64,000 nt of DNA from UBA6107 sp034430175 (GCA_034430175.1 DAOUFI010000032.1:1-64000), one strand, 5' to 3'; shown: positions 1 to 8,239, counted from the stretch's first letter. The notes: generated from the letters alone by a model not told the origin. Translations and numbers: made by a program.

Positions 1-21
1 CCCCTTGTATGATAATTAATA

Positions 22-145
22 GGACACGGCAGGCCGTCCACCCCTTGGTCTAGGAGACCGTGGGAGAGCAAGGGTCGCCGTGTCCATCACCCAATGAGCC
101 CGAACAGTTGCCAGGGCATAAAGCCCGTATCCCGCAAGGTTGGGC
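22..145 (+). ncRNA. IS110 bridge RNA (predicted)
   Basis: The noncoding left end folds into two stem-internal-loop-hairpin units, the layout known for the IS621 bridge RNA. Unit 1: stem 22-30/77-85 (GGACACGGC/GCCGTGTCC), apical hairpin 47-51/55-59. Unit 2: stem 98-101 plus 103-105 with 139-145, apical hairpin 114-117/123-126. Guides can be read. CCCCT at 41-45 equals the left target plus core (1-5). GGGAGAG at 62-68 pairs with CTCTTCC at 1148-1154, with one G-T wobble. ACAGTTGC at 104-111 equals the element right end at 1141-1148. GCAAG at 134-138 pairs with CTTGT at 4-8, with one wobble. The transcript boundaries are not known. Confidence 0.75.
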
Positions 146-172
146 ACGAATATATTATACAGTGAGGGGCAA

Positions 173-1111
173 ATGAAATCGTCAAGGAATGTCGGAATAG
201 ATATTGCGAAAGATCACCTCGATGTGGCAGTCCGTCCAGAGGGAAAAGTTTGGACAATACCCAACAAAGAAACAAGTATTGAAGATCTGGCAGAGCAGTT
301 AAAAGACCTGGAACCAGAATTGATCGTGATGGAAGCCACAGGAGGGTTTGAGCAAAAAGTTGCCAGTGTGTTGGCAACAAATGGCCTTCCAGTAGCTGTT
401 GTGAATCCACGACAAGTCAGGGATTTTGCCAAGTCAACAGGAAAGTTGGCTAAAACAGATACTCTGGACGCAAAAGTTTTAGCTCATTTTGCGGAAGCGA
501 TTCATCCTGAACCTCATTATTTATCCGATGAACAATCTAGAAAATTGAAATCTTTGGTAAGCAGACGCCGTCAGATCATCGAAATGCAGGTTTCAGAAAA
601 GAATCGAGCGCGCCTATGTGACAAAAATGTACGAGAGATGATCGTTGAACACGTTGATTGGCTGGAAAAATCACTTGCAGAAGTGGATATTCAGATCGCA
701 AAAGCTATTCAAGAGAGCCCTATTTGGCATGAAAAAGAAAGACTATTAGAAAGTGTTCCTGGCATTGGTAAGGTCACCTCCAGTGTACTCCTTGCCAGCC
801 TTCCAGAATTGGGATCTCTGGATCGCAAGAGCATTGCAGCACTCGTGGGGGTAGCTCCATTCAACCGGGACAGTGGAAATATGCAAGGAAGGAGAGCAAT
901 TTGGGGAGGTAGAGCTCCTGTTAGATGTGCCTTGTATATGGCTACTCTCTCATCTGTCCGCTTTAACCCATTGCTCAAAGATTTTTATCATCGCCTGATT
1001 CTTGCAGGAAAACCTCCAAAAGTCGCTCTTACTGCATGTATGCGAAAATTGTTGGTGATCGTTAATTCTATGATATGTTCTTCCACTTCTTGGAGATACC
1101 AACCTGCCTGA
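173..1111 (+). CDS. IS110-family transposase (DEDD/serine recombinase)
   Basis: A 312-residue transposase catalysing bridge-RNA-guided recombination. The N-terminal RuvC-like DEDD domain shows Asp10 in GIDIAKD, Glu54 in VMEATGG, and Asp96 and Asp99 in KTDTLD. The C-terminal transposase_20 domain holds the PGIG motif and a candidate catalytic serine at about residue 234 in APFNRDSG, followed by the conserved GGR. The start at 173 is preferred over an in-frame TTG at 140, because GAGGGG lies just upstream at 164-169 and the TTG would run through the donor-loop hairpin. Length is normal for the family and no frame damage is seen, so the element could be active. Confidence 0.93.
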   Translation: MKSSRNVGIDIAKDHLDVAVRPEGKVWTIPNKETSIEDLAEQLKDLEPELIVMEATGGFEQKVASVLATNGLPVAVVNPRQVRDFAKSTGKLAKTDTLDAKVLAHFAEAIHPEPHYLSDEQSRKLKSLVSRRRQIIEMQVSEKNRARLCDKNVREMIVEHVDWLEKSLAEVDIQIAKAIQESPIWHEKERLLESVPGIGKVTSSVLLASLPELGSLDRKSIAALVGVAPFNRDSGNMQGRRAIWGGRAPVRCALYMATLSSVRFNPLLKDFYHRLILAGKPPKVALTACMRKLLVIVNSMICSSTSWRYQPA

Positions 1112-1147
1112 TATTATCCTTTTCCCCATTGACTTTTATCACAGTTG

Positions 1148-1852
1148 CTCTTCCCGCAGGCGACGCTTAAGCTGGCGCCGTGGATGGGCATCCTGGCCGT
1201 GATCGGCATCATTTATGGCGCGCTGGTGGCTTTCAGCCAAAAAGACGTCAAGAAGCTGGTGGCCTATTCCTCGGTCAGCCACCTGGGCTTCGTGGTGCTC
1301 GGCATTTTCGCCCTCAACAGTCAGGGCATCTCTGGAGCCATCCTGCAGATGGTCAACCATGGACTTTCAACCGGCGCGCTGTTCCTGATCGTCGGCTTCC
1401 TGTACGAACGCCGTCACACCCGTGATCTGGATGCATTTGGCGGTCTGTGGAGAGTCATGCCTGTGCTCGGCAGCCTGGCACTGATCGTCACGTTGTCTTC
1501 GCTGGGTTTACCCGGACTCAACGGGTTCATCGGCGAGTTCACCATCCTGCTTGGCGCATTCGGTTCCACCGCCCTGGGTTCCCCTTGGATCGCCGGTATT
1601 GCTACGCTAGGGGTGATCCTGGCCGCGGTGTACCTGCTGCACATGTACCAGAAGGTCTTCCTGGGCCCGGTCACCGCTGACGAGAACAAGGGTCTTAAAG
1701 ACCTGAGCGTCCGCGAGATCGCCATGTTGGCACCCATCCTTGCGCTCATCTTCTGGATCGGTATCTATCCCAAACTGTTCTTCGCTCTCATGACCCCCAC
1801 GGTCGACAAACTGGTGGCTGTACTTCAGGCAGCTTTTGTGGCGCTTCATTAA
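1148..1852 (+). pseudogene. nuoM: NADH-quinone oxidoreductase subunit M, 3' portion cut off by IS110
   Basis: Encodes the C-terminal half of NuoM, a proton-pumping antiporter-like membrane subunit of Complex I. The reading frame enters directly from the IS right junction at the LFPQAT segment. It continues through the conserved YGALVAFSQKDVKKLVAYSS block, the SHLGF histidine motif and the G-x-P-G-x-NGF-GE region, with about seven hydrophobic segments. The N-terminal half must lie left of the window. The stop at 1852 precedes nuoN by 16 bases, so the pair belonged to one nuo operon. As assembled, the gene is interrupted and Complex I would lack intact NuoM. A mixed population or a chimeric assembly is the alternative. 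Confidence 0.88.
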
Positions 1853-1868
1853 GGGAAGAAGAGGAACC

Positions 1869-3311
1869 ATGACATTTACTGACTTTTTCTCCATCCTCCC
1901 GCTGACCGCTCTGATCCTCTGGGCGCTGTTCATGCTGATCTCCGGACTTTTTGTGCGCGGTAAGTGGCGGGTCATCCATCCGATATGGGCTTCCATTGGT
2001 TTGATCCTGGCCGGTGGGCTGCTCTTCTTCCAAATTGGCAAACCCGCGCTTGCCTTCAGCGGTATGATCGGTGTGGATGGTTTCTCCCTCTTCCTGCAGG
2101 GGCTCTTCCTGCTTTGCGGTTTGCTGACGGTGATCATCTCCCCGGCTTACCTCAAACGCTTCGGCATCGATCATTACGAGTACTATCCGCTGCTGCTGCT
2201 CTCGGTGAGCGGCATGATGCTGATGTCGCTGGCTGAAAACCTGATCGTTGTTTTCCTCGCGCTTGAACTACTTTCCATCCCGCTTTACATCCTGGCCGGG
2301 ATCGCTCGCCCGAACGAAGCTTCCGAGGAATCCTCATTGAAGTACTTCCTGCTCGGTTCGTTTGCTTCGGGCATCGTGCTCTTCGGCATCTCGTTGATCT
2401 TCGCCGCGGCCGGTTCGACCGATTTCAACGTAATCCTTGGCAAAGTGGGTAACAGTACGATCATCGTCCCGCTAATGCTGGCGGGCGGCGCCCTGCTGGT
2501 GGTTGGCGTCGGTTTCAAGGTGGCGGTAGTGCCTTTCCACGCCTGGACGCCCGATGTATACGAGGGTGCTCCTTCGCCAGTAACCGCGTTCATGGCCGTG
2601 GGCGCAAAGGCCGCCGGGTTCGCCGCTCTGCTGCGCGTGTTCGGCATGCTCTTCAAGGGGCAGGCTGACGTATTCATGCCCATCTTTGCCGTGCTGGCCG
2701 CCCTCACCATGCTGGTGGGCAACCTGATGGCGCTGGTGCAGACCAACCTCAAGCGGCTAATGGCCTTCATCGGAATCGCCGGAGCCGGATACGTGCTGAT
2801 GGCTTTCGTGCCCTTTGGCGATGCCGCCATCCAGGCGCACTCGATCGGTTCGGCGCTGTTCTACCTGCTGGCATTCACCCTGGCTTCGTTCGGCGCCTGG
2901 GCTGTGCTGACCGGTCTGGAACAGCCGGACGGCAAAGGACTGGACTTGCAGGACCTGGCGGGATTGGGGAATCGTTCACCGATCCTGGCAGTGGCTCTGA
3001 CCGTGTTCATGCTTTCGTTCACCGGCATCCCGCTCACGTTGGGGTTCTGGGGAAAGTTCTACCTGTTCCGCACCGCGATCGAAGGCGGGTACTTGTGGCT
3101 GGCCATCATCGGTCTGCTCACCTCGCTGATGGCGGCCTACTATTCTCTGCGCGTGCTGGTGATGATGTTCTTCACCGAGGGAGAGCCGAAGATCAACCTC
3201 ACCTATTGGACCTCGTTCGTGGCCATCTTCTGCGCGCTGTGCGTGGTGGTGCTCAGCTTCATCCCGGGCGAGTTGTTCGACCTGGCGGCGCGGGCGCTCT
3301 TCGGAGCGTAA
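1869..3311 (+). CDS. nuoN: NADH-quinone oxidoreductase subunit N
   Basis: A 480-residue integral membrane protein of Complex I, homologous to NuoM and NuoL, contributing one of the proton channels. It shows about 14 hydrophobic segments and the family signature around VAVVPFHAWTPDVYEGAP, with the conserved lysine and histidine context, and the NLKRLMAF segment. The start at 1869 is chosen because AGAAGAGGA lies directly upstream and an earlier in-frame start overlaps the end of nuoM. It is the last gene of the nuo operon and is followed by a hairpin terminator. If the upstream IS is polar, expression may depend on readthrough. Confidence 0.95.
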   Translation: MTFTDFFSILPLTALILWALFMLISGLFVRGKWRVIHPIWASIGLILAGGLLFFQIGKPALAFSGMIGVDGFSLFLQGLFLLCGLLTVIISPAYLKRFGIDHYEYYPLLLLSVSGMMLMSLAENLIVVFLALELLSIPLYILAGIARPNEASEESSLKYFLLGSFASGIVLFGISLIFAAAGSTDFNVILGKVGNSTIIVPLMLAGGALLVVGVGFKVAVVPFHAWTPDVYEGAPSPVTAFMAVGAKAAGFAALLRVFGMLFKGQADVFMPIFAVLAALTMLVGNLMALVQTNLKRLMAFIGIAGAGYVLMAFVPFGDAAIQAHSIGSALFYLLAFTLASFGAWAVLTGLEQPDGKGLDLQDLAGLGNRSPILAVALTVFMLSFTGIPLTLGFWGKFYLFRTAIEGGYLWLAIIGLLTSLMAAYYSLRVLVMMFFTEGEPKINLTYWTSFVAIFCALCVVVLSFIPGELFDLAARALFGA

Positions 3312-3332
3312 TATTCTTTACGTAAAAAGATC

Positions 3333-3353
3333 AGCCCGGAGCTACTCCGGGCT
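3333..3353 (+). terminator. Terminator hairpin after nuoN
   Basis: AGCCCGGAG and CTCCGGGCT form a perfect 9-bp stem with loop CTA, followed by AATTTGTTT. It lies between the convergent nuoN and the first GYF_2 gene and may serve both. Confidence 0.8.
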
Positions 3354-3360
3354 AATTTGT

Positions 3361-4218
3361 TTATAAAGATTCCACCTTGAGGATGCTGTCTCCCGAGCGA
3401 TACAGGTTAATGAGCATCAAAGTCATCAAAACCCAGTCGATCAGACCATAGGCCAACCCGGTATAGGCGATGATCTCCGAGGTGGATTGCACCTGTGCTC
3501 CATCTCCACTATATACAGAACTGAAGAAAGAGGTAAGGACCAATATTAGCATCGTTAAGATCACCACCAAACCACCCGCAAACCGGAAGATCAGACTGGC
3601 CAGCGCCAATCCGGGACTGGATCGGCGTACCTGCAACTCGGGTCTATTGGAAAAATGACGCTGGATATAGCGGTTGTTGTCACGCGCCAATCCCCAGTAG
3701 GCACGGAAAAACCAGTAATAGTTATAAAAGGGAATGAACTGGAATCCAACCGCCCGTCCGGGGGTGGTGGACGCGTGGCCATCTTGAATGATGCTCCAAT
3801 ATCGATAGAGCAGGATCAATTCAAGGACCATCGAAGCGAGCACGAGGAAGAAGACCAGGCAAAGCATTGTATAAAATGCCACCCCGAAATCTTCCATGAC
3901 CCCCCAATTGGCAAGCGGTCCCGAAAGACGACTCGCGATGAGCATGAGCGGATAAAACGCGTTCGTTGCCATCCAGGCAATGAAAAGCGACTTGTTCGAC
4001 ATGCGTTTCTCCGCAGCGTTCTGCGGAAGTGTTGGCGGCAGGGGGGATAAGTCCGCAAATAGAGCTGCCAGGCTGGTCGCACTGACGGGTCGCCAGATGG
4101 GCATGCCTTCGCGCCAGACCAGGGTATCGGGTTGAATCGTGTTGGAATCGATCAAAGAACGGATGGCGTCTTCGTTGACCGGACCTGTGGGTTCATTGTT
4201 GAAACAGTAGTACCACAT
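3361..4218 (-). CDS. GYF_2-domain membrane protein (paralogue 1)
   Basis: 285 residues. Residues 1-55 form a GYF_2 (DUF4339) domain beginning MWYY, with the GPV turn and the W-REGMP-W motif. A short linker with PLPPTLPQ follows. The rest is a four-helix membrane domain with a conserved cytosolic-type block at about 153-195 (QDG-A-TTPG-AVGF-FIPF-N-YW, then GLA-D-N). That block is shared with the four neighbouring genes. GYF domains of eukaryotes bind proline-rich peptides; the role of bacterial GYF_2 membrane proteins is unknown. AGGAGG lies upstream of the ATG. It is the promoter-distal member of the minus-strand GYF cluster. Confidence 0.82.
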   Translation of the reverse strand: MWYYCFNNEPTGPVNEDAIRSLIDSNTIQPDTLVWREGMPIWRPVSATSLAALFADLSPLPPTLPQNAAEKRMSNKSLFIAWMATNAFYPLMLIASRLSGPLANWGVMEDFGVAFYTMLCLVFFLVLASMVLELILLYRYWSIIQDGHASTTPGRAVGFQFIPFYNYYWFFRAYWGLARDNNRYIQRHFSNRPELQVRRSSPGLALASLIFRFAGGLVVILTMLILVLTSFFSSVYSGDGAQVQSTSEIIAYTGLAYGLIDWVLMTLMLINLYRSGDSILKVESL

Positions 4219-4279
4219 CCTTCCTCCTCGGCTGCGATGTTGCCGGTTTTCTTTCTCTGACGCTTAGGTTAGAAACACA

Positions 4280-4316
4280 ACCGGTCCTGATTGATATCAA
4301 AAACTTCAGGACCGGT
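4280..4316 (-). terminator. Hairpin downstream of GYF_2 paralogue 2
   Basis: ACCGGTCCTGA at 4280-4290 pairs with TCAGGACCGGT at 4306-4316. It sits just after the stop of the 4332-5213 gene on the minus strand. No strong T-run follows, so it may be an intercistronic or RNA-stabilising hairpin. Confidence 0.55.
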
Positions 4317-4331
4317 ATGGGATAGTTTGAA

Positions 4332-5213
4332 TTACTGGTGTTCTTCAGCTTCAAGAATACTATCTGCGGTTTTGTAAAAATCGACAAACATGGCGATCAT
4401 CAATGCCAAGCAAATAACCGAGAAAATCCCAGCAAAGATCATCATGGGGGCCAAAACCGCCAGCAAATTCGCTGTAGAAAATGATGGATCAATCCCTGTC
4501 ATGGTATAAAGCCGCTGGCTGATCGTTTGCATATAGATAATATTCCCTACCAGGCCACCGCCTAGTGTGAATATCAGGTAAGTCAAAGAAATCCAACCGC
4601 TTGCCCTGCGCAGGTTGAGTTCCGGCCGGTTCGCAAAATGGCGGTCGATGTATGCGTTCAGATCTTTGGAAAGGCCCCAAAAAGCGCGGAACATCCAATA
4701 ATAATTGAAAAGTGGGATGAAAAGGAAGCCGACAGCCTTGCCCGCGGAAGTCGAAGCATAACCATCCTGGACAACCTTCCAGAGCTTATAGATCAGGATG
4801 AATTGGAGGACAACATAAGCTATAAACGGAATGTAGCTGACGCACATCAAGGCGGAGAGGCCCGCCATCATGCCGGTGTTCATCCCGTTTATTGCCTGAT
4901 AGTCAACCCAGATAATTAACGCCATCGCCACCACGCTCAAGATCAAGGTTACCAACCACCATGTAAAGAGCGACTTGAGACCCGTGCGCTTTGGACGGCC
5001 GGGTTCGGGCATGGCTATGTTGACCGCGGATGTTTGATTCACTGGAGAGACACTGGGCACAGCCATGGTGATTTCTCCGTACCGCTTCCAATCAGGCATG
5101 CCTTCACGCCAGATCAGGGTGTCGAAATTGATCACTCCCCGTGCGAACAGCACTTTTAATTCATTTTCATCGACGGGTCCGACTGGTTGATTATTAAAAC
5201 TGTAGTACCACAT
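4332..5213 (-). CDS. GYF_2-domain membrane protein (paralogue 2)
   Basis: 293 residues with the same architecture as the neighbouring gene: an N-terminal GYF_2 domain (about 1-55), a linker of about 30 residues, then four hydrophobic segments. The QDG-A-TS-G-AVGF-FIPL-NYYW-FRA-WGLSKD block lies between the second and third. Its ATG overlaps the stop codon of the upstream triple-GYF gene in a TAATG arrangement, so the two are probably translationally coupled. The upstream gene has AGGAGG-type sequence at the junction. The C-terminus ends in a membrane helix and a short polar tail. No enzymatic motif is seen and the function is unknown. Confidence 0.82.
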   Translation of the reverse strand: MWYYSFNNQPVGPVDENELKVLFARGVINFDTLIWREGMPDWKRYGEITMAVPSVSPVNQTSAVNIAMPEPGRPKRTGLKSLFTWWLVTLILSVVAMALIIWVDYQAINGMNTGMMAGLSALMCVSYIPFIAYVVLQFILIYKLWKVVQDGYASTSAGKAVGFLFIPLFNYYWMFRAFWGLSKDLNAYIDRHFANRPELNLRRASGWISLTYLIFTLGGGLVGNIIYMQTISQRLYTMTGIDPSFSTANLLAVLAPMMIFAGIFSVICLALMIAMFVDFYKTADSILEAEEHQ

Positions 5214-5914
5214 TATTCCTCCTCTGTATCAATAACACCCGGGTGCGAATCCGCCAAACCGGTTTCACCTAACATTTTCCACGGACCATTTTGGGATGAT
5301 GAAACCTGTGTGTGCCCGTTAAGCTCGCCTTTCGCTCTCATGACCACGACTTCTCTTGTAGTTACTGGTCCGTAGATCTTGTCGTCACTGATATAGTACC
5401 AGAGCTGCTCTCCCTCTTCAATTACATCTTGTGGCTCTGAAAGTTCTGCCGAATCATCTACTTCGAAATCCTCATCCTCTTTTTCATCAAGCAAGTCTTC
5501 CTGAAGCAGCCAGATCAGATCGGTCTCATCGAGGTGGTGCCAGGCTGCCTCGTTGATGCGGCGCACCAGTGAAACCTCCTCGATCTCGCCTTCCCGGAGC
5601 AACCGCTGCATGGCGCTTGCGCAAACGGGCCCGTGGGTATAGCCTTCCTGTTGGTAATACCAGATCTTCTCTTCATTTTCATCAGATGATTCTTCATCTT
5701 GCTCAGGTACTTGAATCTTCTCACGTTCCAGTGGCTGTCCTTTTAATTCTTCGTAAAGCCAGATCAAATCGGTTTCGTTCAAACGTTTCCATTCTTCCCA
5801 GCCCTCCCGCCAAATCATGGACGCGCCATTGACCACATTTGAACGCATAAGGTTCTTAAACCCATTGATATCCACCGGTCCAAGCTGATGCCCTTGATAG
5901 GTGTAATACCACAT
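5213..5914 (-). CDS. Soluble triple GYF_2-repeat protein
   Basis: 233 residues without any membrane segment, built from three GYF_2 units at about 1-55, 83-140 and 170-225. Each begins (I/L)WYY or MWYY and contains the G-x-x-GPV turn. The spacers are strongly acidic, rich in Glu and Asp. It is the only soluble member of the five-gene cluster and is coupled to the downstream membrane paralogue by a TAATG overlap. A multivalent adaptor that gathers proline-rich partners in the cluster is a reasonable inference but is untested. Its start is preceded by GGAGGGAAA. Confidence 0.78.
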   Translation of the reverse strand: MWYYTYQGHQLGPVDINGFKNLMRSNVVNGASMIWREGWEEWKRLNETDLIWLYEELKGQPLEREKIQVPEQDEESSDENEEKIWYYQQEGYTHGPVCASAMQRLLREGEIEEVSLVRRINEAAWHHLDETDLIWLLQEDLLDEKEDEDFEVDDSAELSEPQDVIEEGEQLWYYISDDKIYGPVTTREVVVMRAKGELNGHTQVSSSQNGPWKMLGETGLADSHPGVIDTEEE

Positions 5915-5961
5915 TTTCCCTCCAGAAAACGGTTCCCTTGCAATTATAGCAAAGGAGAGAT

Positions 5962-5991
5962 GAACAACCCCGCGTGACAGCGGGGTTGTTC
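5962..5991 (-). terminator. Hairpin downstream of GYF_2 paralogue 4
   Basis: AACAACCCCGC at 5963-5973 pairs perfectly with GCGGGGTTGTT at 5980-5990. It follows the stop of the 5998-6774 gene on the minus strand. No clear T-run follows. Confidence 0.6.
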
Positions 5992-5997
5992 TTGAGA

Positions 5998-6774
5998 TTA
6001 CCTCTGGGTAAATTGGATGAGCTTTACTGCTGTATCTTTCATGTTTTTAGTGAAGATGATCCAGAGAACGAACCAGGCGATCCCCGTAACGAAATCGATA
6101 TAAGGGACATAATTTAAAAGTGTCATTACAGCAAACGCAGTTGCCAATCCGTCATTAAATGGCGTAATGGGCAATTGGCGTCGATAGATGAACGAGTTCG
6201 TATCTTTGGCAAGCCCACCAAAAGCCTCAAAGAACCAGTAAAGATTAAAGAAGGGAATGAAACAGAAACCAACAGCTTTGCCAGGTGTGGTACGAGCATA
6301 ACCATCCTGGATCAGGCTCCACGACCGATACAAAATAATAAAGAAAAGTACAAGTGAAGCAATAGCGCTCGCGCCAAAGGTCACGACCGTTCCAATCAGA
6401 CAAATCCAGAACCACATGAACAGGTCTTCAAGCTCTTTGATCTGTACTGCGGCTGGCTTGTATTGATACGCAACATATCCGGGTTGGGTAGGAGCATACC
6501 CCATTGGAGCTCCCTGATATCCCATCTGCGGAGGTTGCTGCAAAGGAGCCATCGGCGCTGCCTGCGGAGGCATTCCGTTCTGCGGCATAGAGGGTGCTGG
6601 AGTCACCGTCGGGATGAGTGTTGCGAGGCTGGTAGAATTAACAGTCTGCCAGTTGGGCATCCCCTCCTGCCAGACCAGTGTCGTCGGCAAAATTGTCCCG
6701 GATTTGATCAACGATTGAATCATCGCGTCATCCACGGGCCCGGTTGGTTGGTTATTTACGTTGTAGTACCACAT
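5998..6774 (-). CDS. GYF_2-domain membrane protein with proline-rich linker (paralogue 4)
   Basis: 258 residues: a GYF_2 domain at 1-55, then a Pro/Gln/Met/Gly-rich linker at about 58-105 with PAPSMPQ, PPQAAPMAP, QQPPQMGY and QPGY, then four hydrophobic segments. The shared QDG-ARTTPG-AVGF-FIPF-N-YWFF block follows the first helix pair. The linker is the most proline-rich stretch in the cluster and resembles the kind of peptide that GYF domains recognise (the eukaryotic consensus is PPG plus a hydrophobic residue). It could be a ligand for the GYF units of its neighbours; this is inference. GGAGAG precedes the ATG. Confidence 0.82.
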   Translation of the reverse strand: MWYYNVNNQPTGPVDDAMIQSLIKSGTILPTTLVWQEGMPNWQTVNSTSLATLIPTVTPAPSMPQNGMPPQAAPMAPLQQPPQMGYQGAPMGYAPTQPGYVAYQYKPAAVQIKELEDLFMWFWICLIGTVVTFGASAIASLVLFFIILYRSWSLIQDGYARTTPGKAVGFCFIPFFNLYWFFEAFGGLAKDTNSFIYRRQLPITPFNDGLATAFAVMTLLNYVPYIDFVTGIAWFVLWIIFTKNMKDTAVKLIQFTQR

Positions 6775-6937
6775 ACTCTCTCCTCAACATGATCTATGTG
6801 TTTATGATTCCAAAAACATGATTATACATTTGTCAACGAAGAATGGCTTAACATAATCGCGATTAAATCAAAATTGCTCATATAAAACCGTAAGAATACC
6901 TCTTATTGGATTCTTTTGAATAAATTCCCGCCATCAA

Positions 6938-6968
6938 AAATCCGGCAGAAGCATCTTCTGCCGGATTT
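6938..6968 (-). terminator. Rho-independent terminator after GYF_2 paralogue 5
   Basis: AAATCCGGCAGAAG at 6938-6951 and CTTCTGCCGGATTT at 6955-6968 form a 14-bp stem. On the minus strand the run TTTTTGATGG follows, a proper U-tract. Confidence 0.88.
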
Positions 6969-6992
6969 GTTTCTCATATCTATCTAGGAAAT

Positions 6993-7730
6993 TTACTTTC
7001 GAGCCATGGTGATGGCAACCATTGCCTTTTTCACCTGAGCAGCAAACATAATCCAGAAGACGATACCTGCAATCGCCGGTAAACCCAGCGGAGTGGCCAG
7101 GATCATAATGCAGAGCCAGAGCGCGATATCCGTGCTGACCGGCTGTGCAGCGATCTGTTCTTTTGCCATGATGCGATTCAAATCCTTCGCCAAACCCTTG
7201 AACGCTGGGAAGATCCAGTAGAAGTTCCAGCCAGGAATACCGCAGAAAGCCACTGCCTGATCAGGTGTCGTGCGAGCTTCACCATCCTGGACAAGTCCCC
7301 AGGCTCTGTAGATAAGGATGAAGAAAAGTACCACCGCGGCGACGAACCCTACTGACGCAAGACCCATAAAGATAGAACCCATGATCGCCAGACCAAGTGA
7401 GAAATTCGCGGCTCCAATTATGGAGAAAATACCACCGAGAAGGATCAAACCGCCACCGATCGCCAGGCTTAACCAGAACCACAGGAACAGATCGTTGATC
7501 TTTTTCACCCGAGGATCGACCATGACAGGCGCATAATACATGGGGGGTGTTGAGGGGGGCAAATTGGCTACCAGACCAGCCAGAGGGCTTTGACCAATGG
7601 GGACCCAACTCGGCATACCGGCGGTCCAGACCATGGTTGCTCCATTGATAGCTCCAGATGCAACCAATTCTTTAATTTTGGACTCGTCAACGGGTCCGAA
7701 TTGCTGATTGTTTAGTGTGTAATACCACAT
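6993..7730 (-). CDS. GYF_2-domain membrane protein (paralogue 5)
   Basis: 245 residues: a GYF_2 domain (about 1-55, beginning MWYYTLNN), a proline-containing linker (PPSTPPMYYAP), and four hydrophobic segments. The shared block QDGEARTTPDQAVAF then FYWIFPAFKGLAKD lies before the third. The start at 7730 is preferred because GGAGGAGA lies seven bases upstream and it matches the MWYY start of all paralogues. It is the first gene of the minus-strand GYF series but is separated from the next by its own terminator, so the series is at least two transcription units. Confidence 0.82.
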   Translation of the reverse strand: MWYYTLNNQQFGPVDESKIKELVASGAINGATMVWTAGMPSWVPIGQSPLAGLVANLPPSTPPMYYAPVMVDPRVKKINDLFLWFWLSLAIGGGLILLGGIFSIIGAANFSLGLAIMGSIFMGLASVGFVAAVVLFFILIYRAWGLVQDGEARTTPDQAVAFCGIPGWNFYWIFPAFKGLAKDLNRIMAKEQIAAQPVSTDIALWLCIMILATPLGLPAIAGIVFWIMFAAQVKKAMVAITMARK

Positions 7731-7813
7731 AGAAATCTCCTCCATAAGTGTGAGTATTGCTTATCAAAATATTATACGGCATATTGAAGAGAATTGATAT
7801 TCCAGTATGCCGG

Positions 7814-8239
7814 TCATTCCCAATCGATTGGTGAGGATTTTCTATTCCTTTTGATCACCCCCCGCTTCTTTTTCGAATCCACCCTCTTTATTTGCGATGC
7901 CCGGGTTGGGTGGGTTGAAAACCTTGGCGCCTCTTGTTTGGCAGCCTTTTGAATCAATGTAATCAGCCTCTGAACGGCATCGGTCCGATTTTGGTCCTGG
8001 GTACGATAACGCCGAGCCTCGATGATCAAAATACCATCTTCTGTCATGCGGCTACCCCCAAGTTGGATCAAACGCGGCTTAATCTCATCAGGGATAGAAG
8101 AGGAATGAAGCACATCGAAACGTAGTTGCACAGACGTAGAAACTTTGTTCACGTTCTGCCCTCCCGGCCCCGCAGCGCGAATGAAGGTGAACTGCAACTC
8201 GTTTTCGTCTATACCAATCCCCGGTCTAATCTCAATCAT
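7814..8239 (-). CDS. arfB: Ribosome-rescue peptidyl-tRNA hydrolase ArfB
   Basis: 141 residues. It releases nascent chains from ribosomes stalled without a stop codon by hydrolysing peptidyl-tRNA. The catalytic GGQ is present in AAGPGGQNVNKVST near residue 30. The basic C-terminal tail (KKKRGVIKRNRKS) matches the mRNA-channel-binding tail of ArfB/YaeJ. The codon-recognition domains of true release factors are absent, which separates it from PrfA and PrfB. It is a single gene between the GYF cluster and the divergent cyclophilin. Confidence 0.93.
   Translation of the reverse strand: MIEIRPGIGIDENELQFTFIRAAGPGGQNVNKVSTSVQLRFDVLHSSSIPDEIKPRLIQLGGSRMTEDGILIIEARRYRTQDQNRTDAVQRLITLIQKAAKQEAPRFSTHPTRASQIKRVDSKKKRGVIKRNRKSSPIDWE

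Larger units (their letters stand above)
4..1149 (+). mobile_element. IS110-family insertion sequence in nuoM
   Basis: The element body runs from about 6 to 1147 and is bounded on each side by the dinucleotide CT (4-5 and 1148-1149). IS110 elements characteristically lack terminal inverted repeats and carry a short shared core; none of the ends here are inverted repeats. Joining bases 1-5 (CCCCT) to 1150 onward gives an in-frame Pro-Leu-Phe-Pro-Gln, the conserved PLFP stretch of NuoM, so the element appears to have inserted at a CT core in nuoM. It holds one noncoding left end of about 165 bases and one transposase gene. Only five bases of left flank are visible, so the left junction is an inference. 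Confidence 0.85.

Noticed and set aside
140..172. TTG start giving an 11-residue N-terminal extension of the IS110 transposase
   Set aside because: It lies inside the donor-loop hairpin region and adds no family sequence; the ATG at 173 has a ribosome site and begins at the conserved N-terminus.
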